From the NCBI RefSeq assembly GCF_000710915.1, contig NZ_BAUA01000209.1:1-64000 (forward strand): a stretch of DNA of 64,000 bases, given 5' to 3'. Made by a program: the position numbers and the translations under genes. The notes beneath the pieces were generated by a model. It made no database searches. It was not told where the DNA came from and worked only from the letters and a program-made list of their open reading frames with translations. The DNA comes from Nocardia brasiliensis IFM 10847. Lineage in GTDB: Bacteria; Actinomycetota; Actinomycetes; Mycobacteriales; Mycobacteriaceae. The first letter of the stretch is position 1. Every line of letters begins with the position of its first letter. This document shows, piece by piece, positions 28,579 to 36,733 of the stretch.

Positions 28579-30108
28579 TTATTTCGCCGCCGCGCTGTCG
28601 GCGGAGCAGTCCACGTCGGTGTCGGGCAGGGCACCTTCGGCGAAGTAGGTGTTGATCGCGTCGTTCACACAACTGCTCAGGTCCGGCCGAAATGTCAGGT
28701 GGATTCGCACGTCTCGCAGCGTGACCAACTTCGACGCGCTCACCTGCTGGTGCAGCCGCAGCGCGTGCTGGTACGGCGTGCGCGGGTCCCCGGTCGACTG
28801 CACGATCAGCGCGGGCACCGCATTGCGCACCACCGTCGGCGCCTCCACCGGCCCCGGCCAGAACGCGCACGGTTGGATATTGCCCGCCATCGCACCGAAA
28901 ACCGGCTGGGTGGCGCGGGTTTCCTCGATCGTGCGCCAGTACCAGCCCGGGTCCCGCGGCACACCCGCGTCACCGCAGGCGATCTGGGCCAGCGTCGAAT
29001 TCTCACCGTCGCGCAGCGCGGTCAGGATCGCGGCGAGCCGGGGCGTGCGGGCCTCGGCCGGTGCGCCGCCCGCCGCGTCGGCGATCTCCCGGATGGTCTG
29101 GGCCAGTGCGTCGTTCAACCGGAAGTTCATCAGCATCCCGTGCAGCACGAACGGCAGCCAGTGGTCGTCGATGGCGAAATCACCGATGACGATCGGCTGC
29201 CGTGCGGCCGTGCGGATCAGCTGCTCGACTGTCGCCCGCACCTGCTGCGGCGTACCACCGAACCGGTAGGTCTCGTCTTTCGTCGCGGCCCAGGCGGCCC
29301 AGTCGTCCAGCGCGCTCTCGTCCGCCGGCCCCCAATCCTGCACCAGTCCCGCCCAATACCGGTCCGGGTCGATGGCGCTGTCCAGCACGATCCGCCCGCT
29401 GCGGTCCGGGAACAGTTGCGTGAACACCGCGCCCAGGTAGGTGCCGTAGGACGTGCCGTAGTAGTCGAGCGTCGGTTCGCCGAGGACACCGCGCACAACG
29501 TCCATGTCCCGAGCTGTGTTGCGGGTGGTGAACTGCCGCATCATCTCCGGGTCGTGCACCAGGCAGCCGGCGGCCATGCCCGCCGACTGCACCGTGTCGT
29601 GCACGAAGCCGGACAGATCCAGACCCGCCGACCGAACCATCTCACCGACCGGCCAGCCGCAGCGCTTGCTGCGCCCGGATGCGCCGACGCCGCGTGGATC
29701 CATCCCGATCAGATCGTGAGTGGCCAGCACGTCCGAGGACAGCACGTCGCCGAGCAGATCGATGCTGTCCAGCCCTTCGGCGCCGGGCCCGCCCGGGTTC
29801 GCCAGCAGAATCCCCTGCCGCCGGGTGGGTTCGGTCGCCTTGACCCGGGAGATCGCCACCGTCATGGTGCGGCCGTCGAGCCTGCCGTAGTCCAGCGGCA
29901 CCAGCACGTCCGCGCACTCGCCGCCTGCTTTGTCCAGATTGTCGATGCCGCAAGGTTTCCAGGCGAGCTGCTGGCGATAGAACCGCTCCATGCCGCCGGG
30001 CGCCGGGTCCGCGCCGGGCGCGGCGCTGCCGTACCCGGCTACCGGTGCCGTGGCCAGCAGCGACACCGTCAAGACCGCCAACGAACGCCGGAACAGTCGC
30101 ACCACCAC
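28579..30108 (-). CDS. Secreted alpha/beta hydrolase, tripeptidyl aminopeptidase-like
   Basis: 509 residues from a GTG at 30108, chosen because GGAGAGG lies nine bases upstream; an ATG at 30138 would add 10 residues. A signal peptide is clear (RLFRRSLAVLTVSLLATAPVAG). The hydrolase core has LLANPGGPGAEGLDS (oxyanion region), HDLIGMDPRGVGAS, and the nucleophile elbow YYGTSYGTYLG. The C-terminal TAP-like domain contains the late Asp and His regions (QSTGDPRTPYQHAL). The family includes SlpD/SlpE-type exported peptidases. Confidence 0.87.
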   Translation of the reverse strand: MVVRLFRRSLAVLTVSLLATAPVAGYGSAAPGADPAPGGMERFYRQQLAWKPCGIDNLDKAGGECADVLVPLDYGRLDGRTMTVAISRVKATEPTRRQGILLANPGGPGAEGLDSIDLLGDVLSSDVLATHDLIGMDPRGVGASGRSKRCGWPVGEMVRSAGLDLSGFVHDTVQSAGMAAGCLVHDPEMMRQFTTRNTARDMDVVRGVLGEPTLDYYGTSYGTYLGAVFTQLFPDRSGRIVLDSAIDPDRYWAGLVQDWGPADESALDDWAAWAATKDETYRFGGTPQQVRATVEQLIRTAARQPIVIGDFAIDDHWLPFVLHGMLMNFRLNDALAQTIREIADAAGGAPAEARTPRLAAILTALRDGENSTLAQIACGDAGVPRDPGWYWRTIEETRATQPVFGAMAGNIQPCAFWPGPVEAPTVVRNAVPALIVQSTGDPRTPYQHALRLHQQVSASKLVTLRDVRIHLTFRPDLSSCVNDAINTYFAEGALPDTDVDCSADSAAAK

Positions 30109-30192
30109 CAGAGTTCGCCTCTCCCGCACACACCTCATCGCGCAGGCAACGGTAACGGATCGGCGCGGGTACGGCTCAGGTCGCGCAGGCGC

Positions 30193-30399
30193 TCAGCAGG
30201 GCAGTGCGCGTTCGTCCAGGACGCAGCGGCCCTCCTCGACCAGCGTGGTCCGGGCTCGCCGTCGCACTCGGCAGCGGTCCACGGTGCAGTCGAGGTGCAA
30301 TTGCATTGCCGCGTGGGCTTGTTCGACGGTCATGATGCCGGGGTCGGCGCCGCAGGCCAGCATCGCCGCCACATGCATGTTCAGATTGGTGAGCTGCAT
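30193..30399 (-). CDS. Hypothetical 68-residue protein, Cys-containing
   Basis: The ATG at 30399 overlaps the upstream stop by one base (TGATG), so it is translationally coupled to the 106-residue gene. The sequence has a helical first half (NLNMHVAAMLACG), then HLDCTVDRCRVRRRART and a final ALPC. Five Cys, three of them in the second half, could bind metal, but no standard motif fits. No family recognised. Its partner and a divergent XRE regulator are its only context. Confidence 0.55.
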   Translation of the reverse strand: MQLTNLNMHVAAMLACGADPGIMTVEQAHAAMQLHLDCTVDRCRVRRRARTTLVEEGRCVLDERALPC

Positions 30400-30719
30400 C
30401 AGGCGACTCCCGCCGGCTGGGCCGTGGCTCGCCACCGATGTCGAGAAGGAACCGGATGCTCGGTTTCCCAGGATGATTGCCGCACCGCCATCCCGACCGC
30501 CTCCAGCGCGGTGAGCCCGACCTCGTCGGCGAGATCACCGACCACGTCCAGCAGCGCCGGCACCACTTCGGCAACCCGCAGCGCGGCCACGGCCTGTGCA
30601 CACGTCAACGTGCGGCCCGGTAGGTAGGACACCACCCAGCTGCCGTCTCCGACGCTGCGTGCTCGGTGCGTAGTGAGATCGCTGGTCATCAAGGACGACG
30701 CAATGACATGTACAGCCAT
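30399..30719 (-). CDS. Hypothetical 106-residue protein
   Basis: I used the ATG at 30719; M10 at 30692 is an alternative and the open frame further upstream runs into the divergent promoter region. The first third looks like a small beta unit (GDGSWVVSYLPGRTLT), followed by a helical part (QAVAALRVAEVVPALLDVVGDLADEVGL). No family recognised. It is transcribed away from the XRE-DUF5753 regulator, which may control it. Confidence 0.55.
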   Translation of the reverse strand: MAVHVIASSLMTSDLTTHRARSVGDGSWVVSYLPGRTLTCAQAVAALRVAEVVPALLDVVGDLADEVGLTALEAVGMAVRQSSWETEHPVPSRHRWRATAQPAGVA

Positions 30720-30989
30720 GACTCCTCGTTCCTGCGGGCGACTCCTGGTGAGTGCTCGGACAACGCCGGGCATACTTCCAGCACACCATTGCCGGGGAGG
30801 TGAAACAACGCCCGCGATGGATATCCAAAAATTTCGCGCGAATTCCCAGCACGAAAACCAGCCGGGAGGGCAGGATTCTCCATAGTGGACGAAAGAGCCC
30901 GCTGCCCAAGCGAAGTGACGGGGAACCGAGCTTGCTGGTTGCCCCCGCCTGCCCGCGGGTGAGCAGCCGAACACAGAACGGAGCGTGCT

Positions 30990-31943
30990 GTGTCAGCGAG
31001 TTCGGCAAGAGCGTCAACGAGTTCGGAGCGAGTGTCCGGAAATCACGACAGACCGTCCGGTACCGAGAGCGCTTCCTCTACCCTACCGCGCCGGCAGCTG
31101 GGTCGGTACCTACGCGATTGGCGCACCCAGGCGGGCCTCACCATCGCCGAGGCCTCGCGGCTGATGGAGTGGGGCGCAAGCACTTTGCAGCGGTTGGAGA
31201 AGGGGCAGGCCGATCGTATCCGCACCATCGACATCCAAGAGCTGTGCCGCATCTACGGTATTCCGGACGAACTGGCCGACGGTCTCAAGGGCCTGGCCCA
31301 GCAGGCCGCGGTCAAGAGCTGGTGGCATGCCTACGGTGACCTGATCCCCGAAAACTTCGATGTCTACGTGGGTTTGGAGGCATCGGCCCAGCAACTCAGT
31401 TCCTACCAATCGGAACTGGTACTGGGTCTGCTGCAAACCGCGGACTACGCAAAGGCTCTGCATCGCCTCGGCTATCCCGGCGATTCCGAGGCGGAACTGG
31501 AACGCCGGGTGCAATTGCGGTTACAGCGGCAGGCCCTGATCTCCCGGCGGGCCTCCCCCGCGACCGTTGCCGTGGTGTTGCACGAGTCGGTTTTGCGCCG
31601 CGTGGTCGGTGGCGCCAAAGTGATGGCGGCGCAGCTACGACATCTTGCGGATTTGAGTACCAACGACAATGTTGCTGTGCGTATCCTGCCGTTCGCGGCC
31701 GGCATTCCGCTCGGAGATTCCACGGGGCCTTTCACCGTGCTCGAGTTCGGCACAGATAGCAAGGGACATCCAGTAGAGCCCCCAGTTGTGTATGTAGAAG
31801 GCTTCACCGGGGATCTCTACCTCGAAAGACCGGTCGACGTGCAGCGGTACCATCGGGCACACGCGTGCCTCCAGCGCGCCGCGCTGGATATTCAAACCAG
31901 TAGACATCTGCTCCGGCAGGTAGCGAAGGAGTTTGCGGCATGA
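30990..31943 (+). CDS. XRE family regulator with DUF5753 domain
   Basis: 317 residues from a GTG at 30990 with GGAG six bases upstream. After a Ser-rich leader, an HTH_31-type DNA-binding domain covers about residues 35-95 (LGRYLRDWRTQAGLTIAEAS and GASTLQRLEKGQ). The rest (about 110-300) is DUF5753. Such regulators are almost always paired with DUF397 genes in Actinobacteria, as in the WhiJ/abaA-type loci of Streptomyces linked to development and antibiotic control. The stop overlaps the first DUF397 gene by 4 bp. Confidence 0.9.
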   Translation: MSASSARASTSSERVSGNHDRPSGTESASSTLPRRQLGRYLRDWRTQAGLTIAEASRLMEWGASTLQRLEKGQADRIRTIDIQELCRIYGIPDELADGLKGLAQQAAVKSWWHAYGDLIPENFDVYVGLEASAQQLSSYQSELVLGLLQTADYAKALHRLGYPGDSEAELERRVQLRLQRQALISRRASPATVAVVLHESVLRRVVGGAKVMAAQLRHLADLSTNDNVAVRILPFAAGIPLGDSTGPFTVLEFGTDSKGHPVEPPVVYVEGFTGDLYLERPVDVQRYHRAHACLQRAALDIQTSRHLLRQVAKEFAA

Positions 31944-32143
31944 GTATCGATCTGGCTGGGGCGCAGTGGTTTACGAGCACCCGCAGTGGTAGCAAGGATT
32001 GTGTCGAGGTGGCCTTCCTCGACGGCGGACAGGTCGGCGTGCGCGACAGCAAGAATCCCGGCGGCCCGGCCCTGGTTTTCACCCCCACGGAATGGGACAT
32101 ATTCACCTCCGGTGTGGCCGGCGGCGAATTCACCCGCGCCTGA
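31940..32143 (+). CDS. DUF397 domain-containing protein (first copy)
   Basis: 67 residues, the whole protein being one DUF397 domain: WFTSTRSGSKDCVEVAFLDG, VGVRDSKNPGGPALVFTPTE and a C-terminal WDIFTSGVAGGEF. The start overlaps the regulator stop (ATGA). DUF397 proteins are thought to modulate the cognate XRE-DUF5753 regulator, possibly as antagonists. Confidence 0.88.
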   Translation: MSIDLAGAQWFTSTRSGSKDCVEVAFLDGGQVGVRDSKNPGGPALVFTPTEWDIFTSGVAGGEFTRA

Positions 32144-32173
32144 GCGCGTGGCGCTGAGCAAGGAGTTCGACTC

Positions 32174-32398
32174 GTGAGTGTCAACAGTGGTGCGAATGTC
32201 GACCTGTCCGGCGCGACCTGGCGCACGGCGGGCGAAACGGCGGGTAACGACAGCGTCGAGGTGGCGCTGCTGGCAGCGGGGCACGTCGCCCTGCGGGACG
32301 GCAAGAATCCGGACGGACCCGTGCTGGTCTTCACACCCGCCGAGTGGGCGGCATTCACCGCGGGCGTGCAGGACGGCGAGTTCGACCGGCCCCAATAG
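32174..32398 (+). CDS. DUF397 domain-containing protein (second copy)
   Basis: 74 residues from a GTG at 32174. It is clearly related to the preceding gene (DSVEVALLAAGHVALRDGKN, PDGPVLVFTPAEWAAFTAGV) but diverged, and it lacks the Cys found before VEVA in the first copy. It probably arose by tandem duplication. A 9-bp hairpin follows. Confidence 0.87.
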   Translation: MSVNSGANVDLSGATWRTAGETAGNDSVEVALLAAGHVALRDGKNPDGPVLVFTPAEWAAFTAGVQDGEFDRPQ

Positions 32399-32410
32399 CC
32401 ACCACAGGAC

Positions 32411-32440
32411 AGCCCGGCCGCGGCGGACGCGGGCCGGGCT
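32411..32440 (+). terminator. Probable terminator of the DUF397 operon
   Basis: AGCCCGGCC (32411-32419) pairs with 32432-32440 across a 12-nt loop, 12 bp after the second DUF397 stop codon. Confidence 0.6.
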
Positions 32441-32498
32441 CGTCGGCGCGCCGTAGTCGAGCGTTTCGCTTGGATAACATTTGGGTAGCCCATCCTTT

Positions 32499-32696
32499 AT
32501 GGACCGTGGGTTGAAAAACTCCCACTCCCCGTACAAGAAATTGCGTCCGGGCGATTGGGTGGAATGGCTGATCGTCGCGTTGCTGTTCGCGGTGACATCG
32601 ATCGGCGTCTTCCTCCTCACCGGTTCACTGGTGCAGGCGTTGCTGGTCGGCGCGCTGGTGTGGGTGGTGGCCCTCGGCGTGGTCGCGATCTTGTAA
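32499..32696 (+). CDS. Small membrane protein, two helices
   Basis: 65 residues from the ATG at 32499; a TTG at 32481 is an alternative. Polar N-terminus, then two membrane helices (VEWLIVALLFAVTSIGVFLL and LVQALLVGALVWVVALGVVA). No family recognised. A possible -10 (TAACAT at about 32475) lies so close that the transcript would have a very short leader. It is followed by a strong hairpin. Confidence 0.6.
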   Translation: MDRGLKNSHSPYKKLRPGDWVEWLIVALLFAVTSIGVFLLTGSLVQALLVGALVWVVALGVVAIL

Positions 32697-32719
32697 TAGG
32701 GCGGGCCCGGAAACAGCAG

Positions 32720-32754
32720 TGCGCACCGGCCGAGAATGCCTCGGCCGGTGCGCA
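32720..32754. terminator. Bidirectional terminator before sdhB
   Basis: A perfect 15-bp stem (TGCGCACCGGCCGAG at 32720-32734, complement at 32740-32754) with a 5-nt loop lies between the small membrane protein gene and the convergent sdhCAB operon end. Confidence 0.85.
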
Positions 32755-32764
32755 TCCGGGGTTT

Positions 32765-33511
32765 TCAGCGGCGGAACAGCTTGTTGCCCAACCACACCAG
32801 CGGATCGTATTTCCGGTCGGCCACGCGCTCTTTCATCGGGATCAACGCATTGTCGGTGATCTTGATATGTTCCGGGCAGACCTCGGTACAGCATTTGGTG
32901 ATATTGCAGAGGCCGAGGCCCTGCTCGTCCTGCGCCAGGTTGCGCCGGTCGCCGACGTCGAGCGGATGCATCTCCAGCTCGGCGATCCGCATCAGGAACC
33001 GCGGACCGGCGAACGACTTCTTGTTCTCCTCGTGGTCACGCACCACGTGGCAGGTGTTCTGGCACAGGAAGCATTCGATGCACTTGCGGAACTCCTGCGA
33101 GCGTTCGACGTCCACCTGCTTCATCCGGTAGTCGCCCGGTTTCAGATCCGCGGGTGGGGTGAACGATGGAATCTCGCGCGCCTTCTGGTAATTGAAGGAG
33201 ACGTCGGTGACCAGATCCTTGATCACCGGGAAGGTGCGCATCGGGGTCACTGTGATGACCTCGGCCTCGGTGAAGGTGGACATCCGGGTCATGCACAGCA
33301 GTCGTGGTCGCCCATTCACCTCGGCCGAGCACGATCCGCACTTGCCCGCCTTGCAGTTCCAGCGCACGGCCAGATCGGGGGCCTGCGTGGCCTGCAGCCG
33401 GTGGATGATGTCGAGCACCACCTCGCCCTCGTTCACCGCCACGGTGAAGTCGTGCAGTTCGCCGCCCTCGAGATCGCCGCGCCACACGCGGAATTTGGCG
33501 TCGTAACCCAT
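32765..33511 (-). CDS. sdhB: Succinate dehydrogenase/fumarate reductase iron-sulfur subunit (Sdh1 type)
   Basis: 248 residues, the same length as Rv0247c. The 2Fe-2S cluster motif CKAGKCGSC is in the N-terminal ferredoxin domain; the C-terminal domain holds CIECFLCQNTC and CNITKCCTEVCPEH for the 4Fe-4S and 3Fe-4S clusters. It carries electrons from the flavoprotein to the membrane anchor. The ATG at 33511 is 2 bp after the sdhA stop, confirming the operon; the longer open frame lies inside sdhA. Confidence 0.94.
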   Translation of the reverse strand: MGYDAKFRVWRGDLEGGELHDFTVAVNEGEVVLDIIHRLQATQAPDLAVRWNCKAGKCGSCSAEVNGRPRLLCMTRMSTFTEAEVITVTPMRTFPVIKDLVTDVSFNYQKAREIPSFTPPADLKPGDYRMKQVDVERSQEFRKCIECFLCQNTCHVVRDHEENKKSFAGPRFLMRIAELEMHPLDVGDRRNLAQDEQGLGLCNITKCCTEVCPEHIKITDNALIPMKERVADRKYDPLVWLGNKLFRR

Positions 33512-33513
33512 CG

Positions 33514-35454
33514 CTACGCCTCTCGCTCTGTCGAATTCCCGGCTGTCGCCGGGTGCCCGGCGAGTTCGGCCGGGGTGTAGTACTTTTCGAGCTCGCCGAG
33601 ATCGAAAAGGGCGAGCAGCTCCGGCCGCATCGGAACCTGGTCCTTCGGCGTCACTGTGACGTCGGGGATGGCCTGGCCCGCCGTGCTCTGATCCACCGCA
33701 CAGACCAGCAGCTTGTTCCGCCAGTCGGCATCCATCGAGGGATGGTCGTCGCGGGTGTGCCCGCCGCGGCTCTCGGTGCGCAGCAGCGCCGCCTTCGCCA
33801 CGCACTCGCTGACCAGCAGCATGTTCTCCAGGTCGAGCGCGAGGTGCCAGCCCGGGTTGAACTGGCGGTGCCCCTCGACGGTGACCTGCTTGAACCGGGC
33901 ACGCAGCTCGTCGAGCTTGGTGAGCGCCTCGCGCACCTCGTGTTCCTTACGGATGATCCCGACCAGGTCGTTCATCGTCTGCTGCAGATCGGTGTGCAGG
34001 GTGTACGGGTTCTCGCCCGCGCCCTCGGCCGGCGGATCGAACGGTGCCAGAGCCACTTTCGCCGCCGCGCTGATATCGGCATCCGAGACCGTGGGACGGT
34101 CGGTGAGCCGCTCGACGTACGCGGCCGCGCCCAGGCCGGCCCGGCGGCCGAACACCAGCAGATCCGACAGCGAGTTGCCGCCCAGCCGGTTGGAGCCGTG
34201 CATGCCGCCGGAACACTCACCGGCCGCGAACAAGCCGGGCACCGTCGCGGCGCCGGTATCGGGATCGACCTCGACGCCGCCCATCACGTAGTGACAGGTC
34301 GGGCCGACCTCCATCGGCTCCTTCGTGATGTCCACGTCGGCGAGCTCTTTGAACTGGTGGTGCATGGAGGGCAGTCGCCGCACGATCTCCTCGGCGGGCA
34401 TCCGTGAGGCGATATCGAGGAACACGCCGCCGTGCGGGGTACCGCGCCCGGCCTTGACCTCCTCGTTGATCGCCCGCGCGACCTCGTCGCGGGGCAGCAG
34501 GTCGGGCGTGCGGCGCGCGGAATCGTTGTCGCGCAACCACTGATCGGCTTCTTCCTCGGTCTCGGCGTACTGCCCCTTGAAGACCGGCGGGATGTAGTCG
34601 AACATGAACCGCTTGCCTTCGGTGTTCTTGAGCACTCCGCCGTCACCGCGCACACCCTCGGTGACCAGGATGCCCTTGACGCTCGGCGGCCAGACCATGC
34701 CGGTCGGGTGGAACTGCAGGAACTCCATGTTGATCAGCGTCGCCCCGGCGCGCAGCGCGAGCGCGTGACCGTCGCCGGTGTACTCCCACGAATTCGAGGT
34801 CACCTTGTACGACTTGCCGATGCCGCCGGTCGCCAAAACCACTGCGGGCGTTTCGAACAGGATGAAGCGGCCGGATTCGCGCCAGTAGCCGAACGCGCCC
34901 GAGATGCGGTCGCCGTCCTTGAGGAGTTCGGTGATCGTGCACTCGGAGAAGACCTTGATCCGCGCCTCGTAGTCGCCGGTCGCCGCGAAGTCCTCCTGCT
35001 GCAGCGAGACGATCTTCTGCTGCATGGTGCGGATGATCTCCAGACCGGTCCGGTCGCCCACGTGCGCCAGCCGCGGGTAGGTGTGGCCACCGAAGTTGCG
35101 CTGACTGATCCGGCCGTCGGCGGTCCGATCGAACAGCGCCCCATAGGTTTCCAGCTCCCACACCCGGTCGGGCGCCTCCTGGGCATGCAATTCGGCCATG
35201 CGCCAGTTGTTGAGGAACTTGCCGCCGCGCATCGTGTCCTTGAAATGGGTCTGCCAGTTGTCCTTCTCGTTGGCATTACCCATCGACGCGGCGCAGCCGC
35301 CTTCGGCCATCACGGTGTGCGCCTTGCCGAACAAGGATTTGCACACCACCGCGACGGAATGGCCGTGTTCTCTGGCCTCGATCACCGCGCGCAATCCGGC
35401 GCCACCGGCTCCGATCACGACGACGTCGTACTTGTGCCGTTCCACTTCTGGCAT
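33514..35454 (-). CDS. sdhA: Succinate dehydrogenase/fumarate reductase flavoprotein subunit (Sdh1 type)
   Basis: 646 residues, identical in length to Rv0248c. Rossmann motif VVVIGAGGAGLRAVIEA, the AHTVMAEGG segment near the covalent FAD His, HPTGM in the capping region, and the C-terminal FAD segment GGMHGSNRLGGNSLSDLLVFG are all visible. It oxidises succinate to fumarate, linking the TCA cycle to the respiratory chain. It sits between the membrane anchor and sdhB genes. Confidence 0.95.
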   Translation of the reverse strand: MPEVERHKYDVVVIGAGGAGLRAVIEAREHGHSVAVVCKSLFGKAHTVMAEGGCAASMGNANEKDNWQTHFKDTMRGGKFLNNWRMAELHAQEAPDRVWELETYGALFDRTADGRISQRNFGGHTYPRLAHVGDRTGLEIIRTMQQKIVSLQQEDFAATGDYEARIKVFSECTITELLKDGDRISGAFGYWRESGRFILFETPAVVLATGGIGKSYKVTSNSWEYTGDGHALALRAGATLINMEFLQFHPTGMVWPPSVKGILVTEGVRGDGGVLKNTEGKRFMFDYIPPVFKGQYAETEEEADQWLRDNDSARRTPDLLPRDEVARAINEEVKAGRGTPHGGVFLDIASRMPAEEIVRRLPSMHHQFKELADVDITKEPMEVGPTCHYVMGGVEVDPDTGAATVPGLFAAGECSGGMHGSNRLGGNSLSDLLVFGRRAGLGAAAYVERLTDRPTVSDADISAAAKVALAPFDPPAEGAGENPYTLHTDLQQTMNDLVGIIRKEHEVREALTKLDELRARFKQVTVEGHRQFNPGWHLALDLENMLLVSECVAKAALLRTESRGGHTRDDHPSMDADWRNKLLVCAVDQSTAGQAIPDVTVTPKDQVPMRPELLALFDLGELEKYYTPAELAGHPATAGNSTEREA

Positions 35455-35484
35455 GGCCGCGAATACTCCTGGGGTTGAGGCGGA

Positions 35485-36315
35485 TCAGTTGATGAACCGC
35501 AAGTCCGAAATCGTCTTGCTGGCCACCAACATGACGTAGAAGTCGGTCAGCACGAGGGTGCCGAGCGTGGTCCAGGCCAGCGCCATGTGCCGGGTGTTCA
35601 ATTTGGAGACCTGGGTCCAGAACCAATAGCGCACCGGATGTGCGGAGAAGTTCTTGAGCCGACCGCCCGCGATATGCCGGCAGGAATGGCAGGACAGGGT
35701 GTAAGCCCACAGCAGGATCACGTTGACCCACAGCACGATATTGCCGAGGCCGAAACCGAAACCGCCGTCCTTGCCGTGGAACGCGACTGCCGCGTCATAG
35801 GTGTTGATCACCGAAACGAGCAGCGCCACATAGAAGAAGTAGCGGTGCGCGTTCTGGATGATCAGCGGCAACCGGGTCTCGCCGGTGTACTTGGCGTGCG
35901 GCTCGGCGACCGCGCAGGCGGGCGGGGAGAACCACACGGCCCGGTAGTAGGCCTTGCGGTAGTAATAGCAGGTCAAACGGAAGCCGAGCAGGAACGGCAG
36001 CACGACGAAGCCGAGCGGCAGGATCGCGGGCAGGTCGCCGAACGGCGTGCCGAAGTGACTGGACCCCTCGACGCACGAGGTGCTCAGGCACGGGGAATAG
36101 AACGGCGTCAGGTAGTGGTAGTCCGGTACCCAATATGCCGTTCGCACATAGGATCTGATCGTCGCGTAGATGACGAACGCGCCGAGCCCGAGCACCGTGA
36201 TCAACGGCGGTACCCACCATCGATCGGTACGCAGCGTGCGCTCGGAGATTCGGGCCCTGGTCTTGCTGAAGACGCCGGTCCCCGTCTCCGGGGTGGCGGT
36301 CGGTGCGGCACTCAC
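35485..36315 (-). CDS. sdhC: Succinate dehydrogenase membrane anchor/cytochrome b-like subunit (Rv0249c type)
   Basis: 276 residues from a GTG at 36315, close to the 273 residues of Rv0249c; the open frame upstream is not coding-like. Five or more membrane helices are visible (VPPLITVLGLGAFVIYATI, LPLGFVVLPFLLGF, FFYVALLVSVINTY, LWVNVILLWAYTLS, LGTLVLTDFYVMLVA). Conserved His residues (NAHRYFF, CHSCRHIAG) could bind heme. This single-subunit anchor is typical of mycobacterial Sdh1. It is the first gene of sdhCAB. Confidence 0.9.
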   Translation of the reverse strand: MSAAPTATPETGTGVFSKTRARISERTLRTDRWWVPPLITVLGLGAFVIYATIRSYVRTAYWVPDYHYLTPFYSPCLSTSCVEGSSHFGTPFGDLPAILPLGFVVLPFLLGFRLTCYYYRKAYYRAVWFSPPACAVAEPHAKYTGETRLPLIIQNAHRYFFYVALLVSVINTYDAAVAFHGKDGGFGFGLGNIVLWVNVILLWAYTLSCHSCRHIAGGRLKNFSAHPVRYWFWTQVSKLNTRHMALAWTTLGTLVLTDFYVMLVASKTISDLRFIN

Positions 36316-36733
36316 AGGTGGATGCCTCGCTCTGCTGTGCGGGGGGATCGATTCCCTCTGCAATCGAATGTGATGCCCAGCACCATACGACACCCCTGCT
36401 ATCGCGCGAGCGGGGTCCCGGCATTCCGGACCCGCCGGGATGCCCGTGATTTGCGCCACATTCCATGTCGCTTCAACAGACAGCGCGGAGCGGTGAACGG
36501 ACCGCAAACACTTCGAACTCGATTAAAACGGAACAGGATTCGAGCAAGCTCGCCCGGAACAAAACCGTGGGTTGAAATCACGACGCGCCGATCGTCACAC
36601 GGCGGCAACAAATCTGTGGTCACCTTTCCCCGAGATGTACCCGCTGACGTGCACCGATGGGCACGGCAGCGGCCGCGTCCACCCGACCGGCGGCGCCGGT
36701 GGGTGCGGGCGCGGCCGGGGGAAGGAGAGCCAG
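36316..36733. other. Divergent intergenic region, sdhC to thiolase
   Basis: 418 bp holding both promoters. It is less GC-rich in the middle (GATTAAAACGG near 36530) and has a small palindrome CGAGCAAGCTCG near 36543. I found no convincing sigma-70 box pair and no classic CRP site. No gene is supported. Confidence 0.4.

Noticed and set aside
28567-30627. Open frame of 686 codons on the plus strand
   Set aside because: Antisense to the secreted hydrolase, which has a signal peptide and a clear nucleophile elbow; the shadow frame has neither motifs nor a ribosome site.
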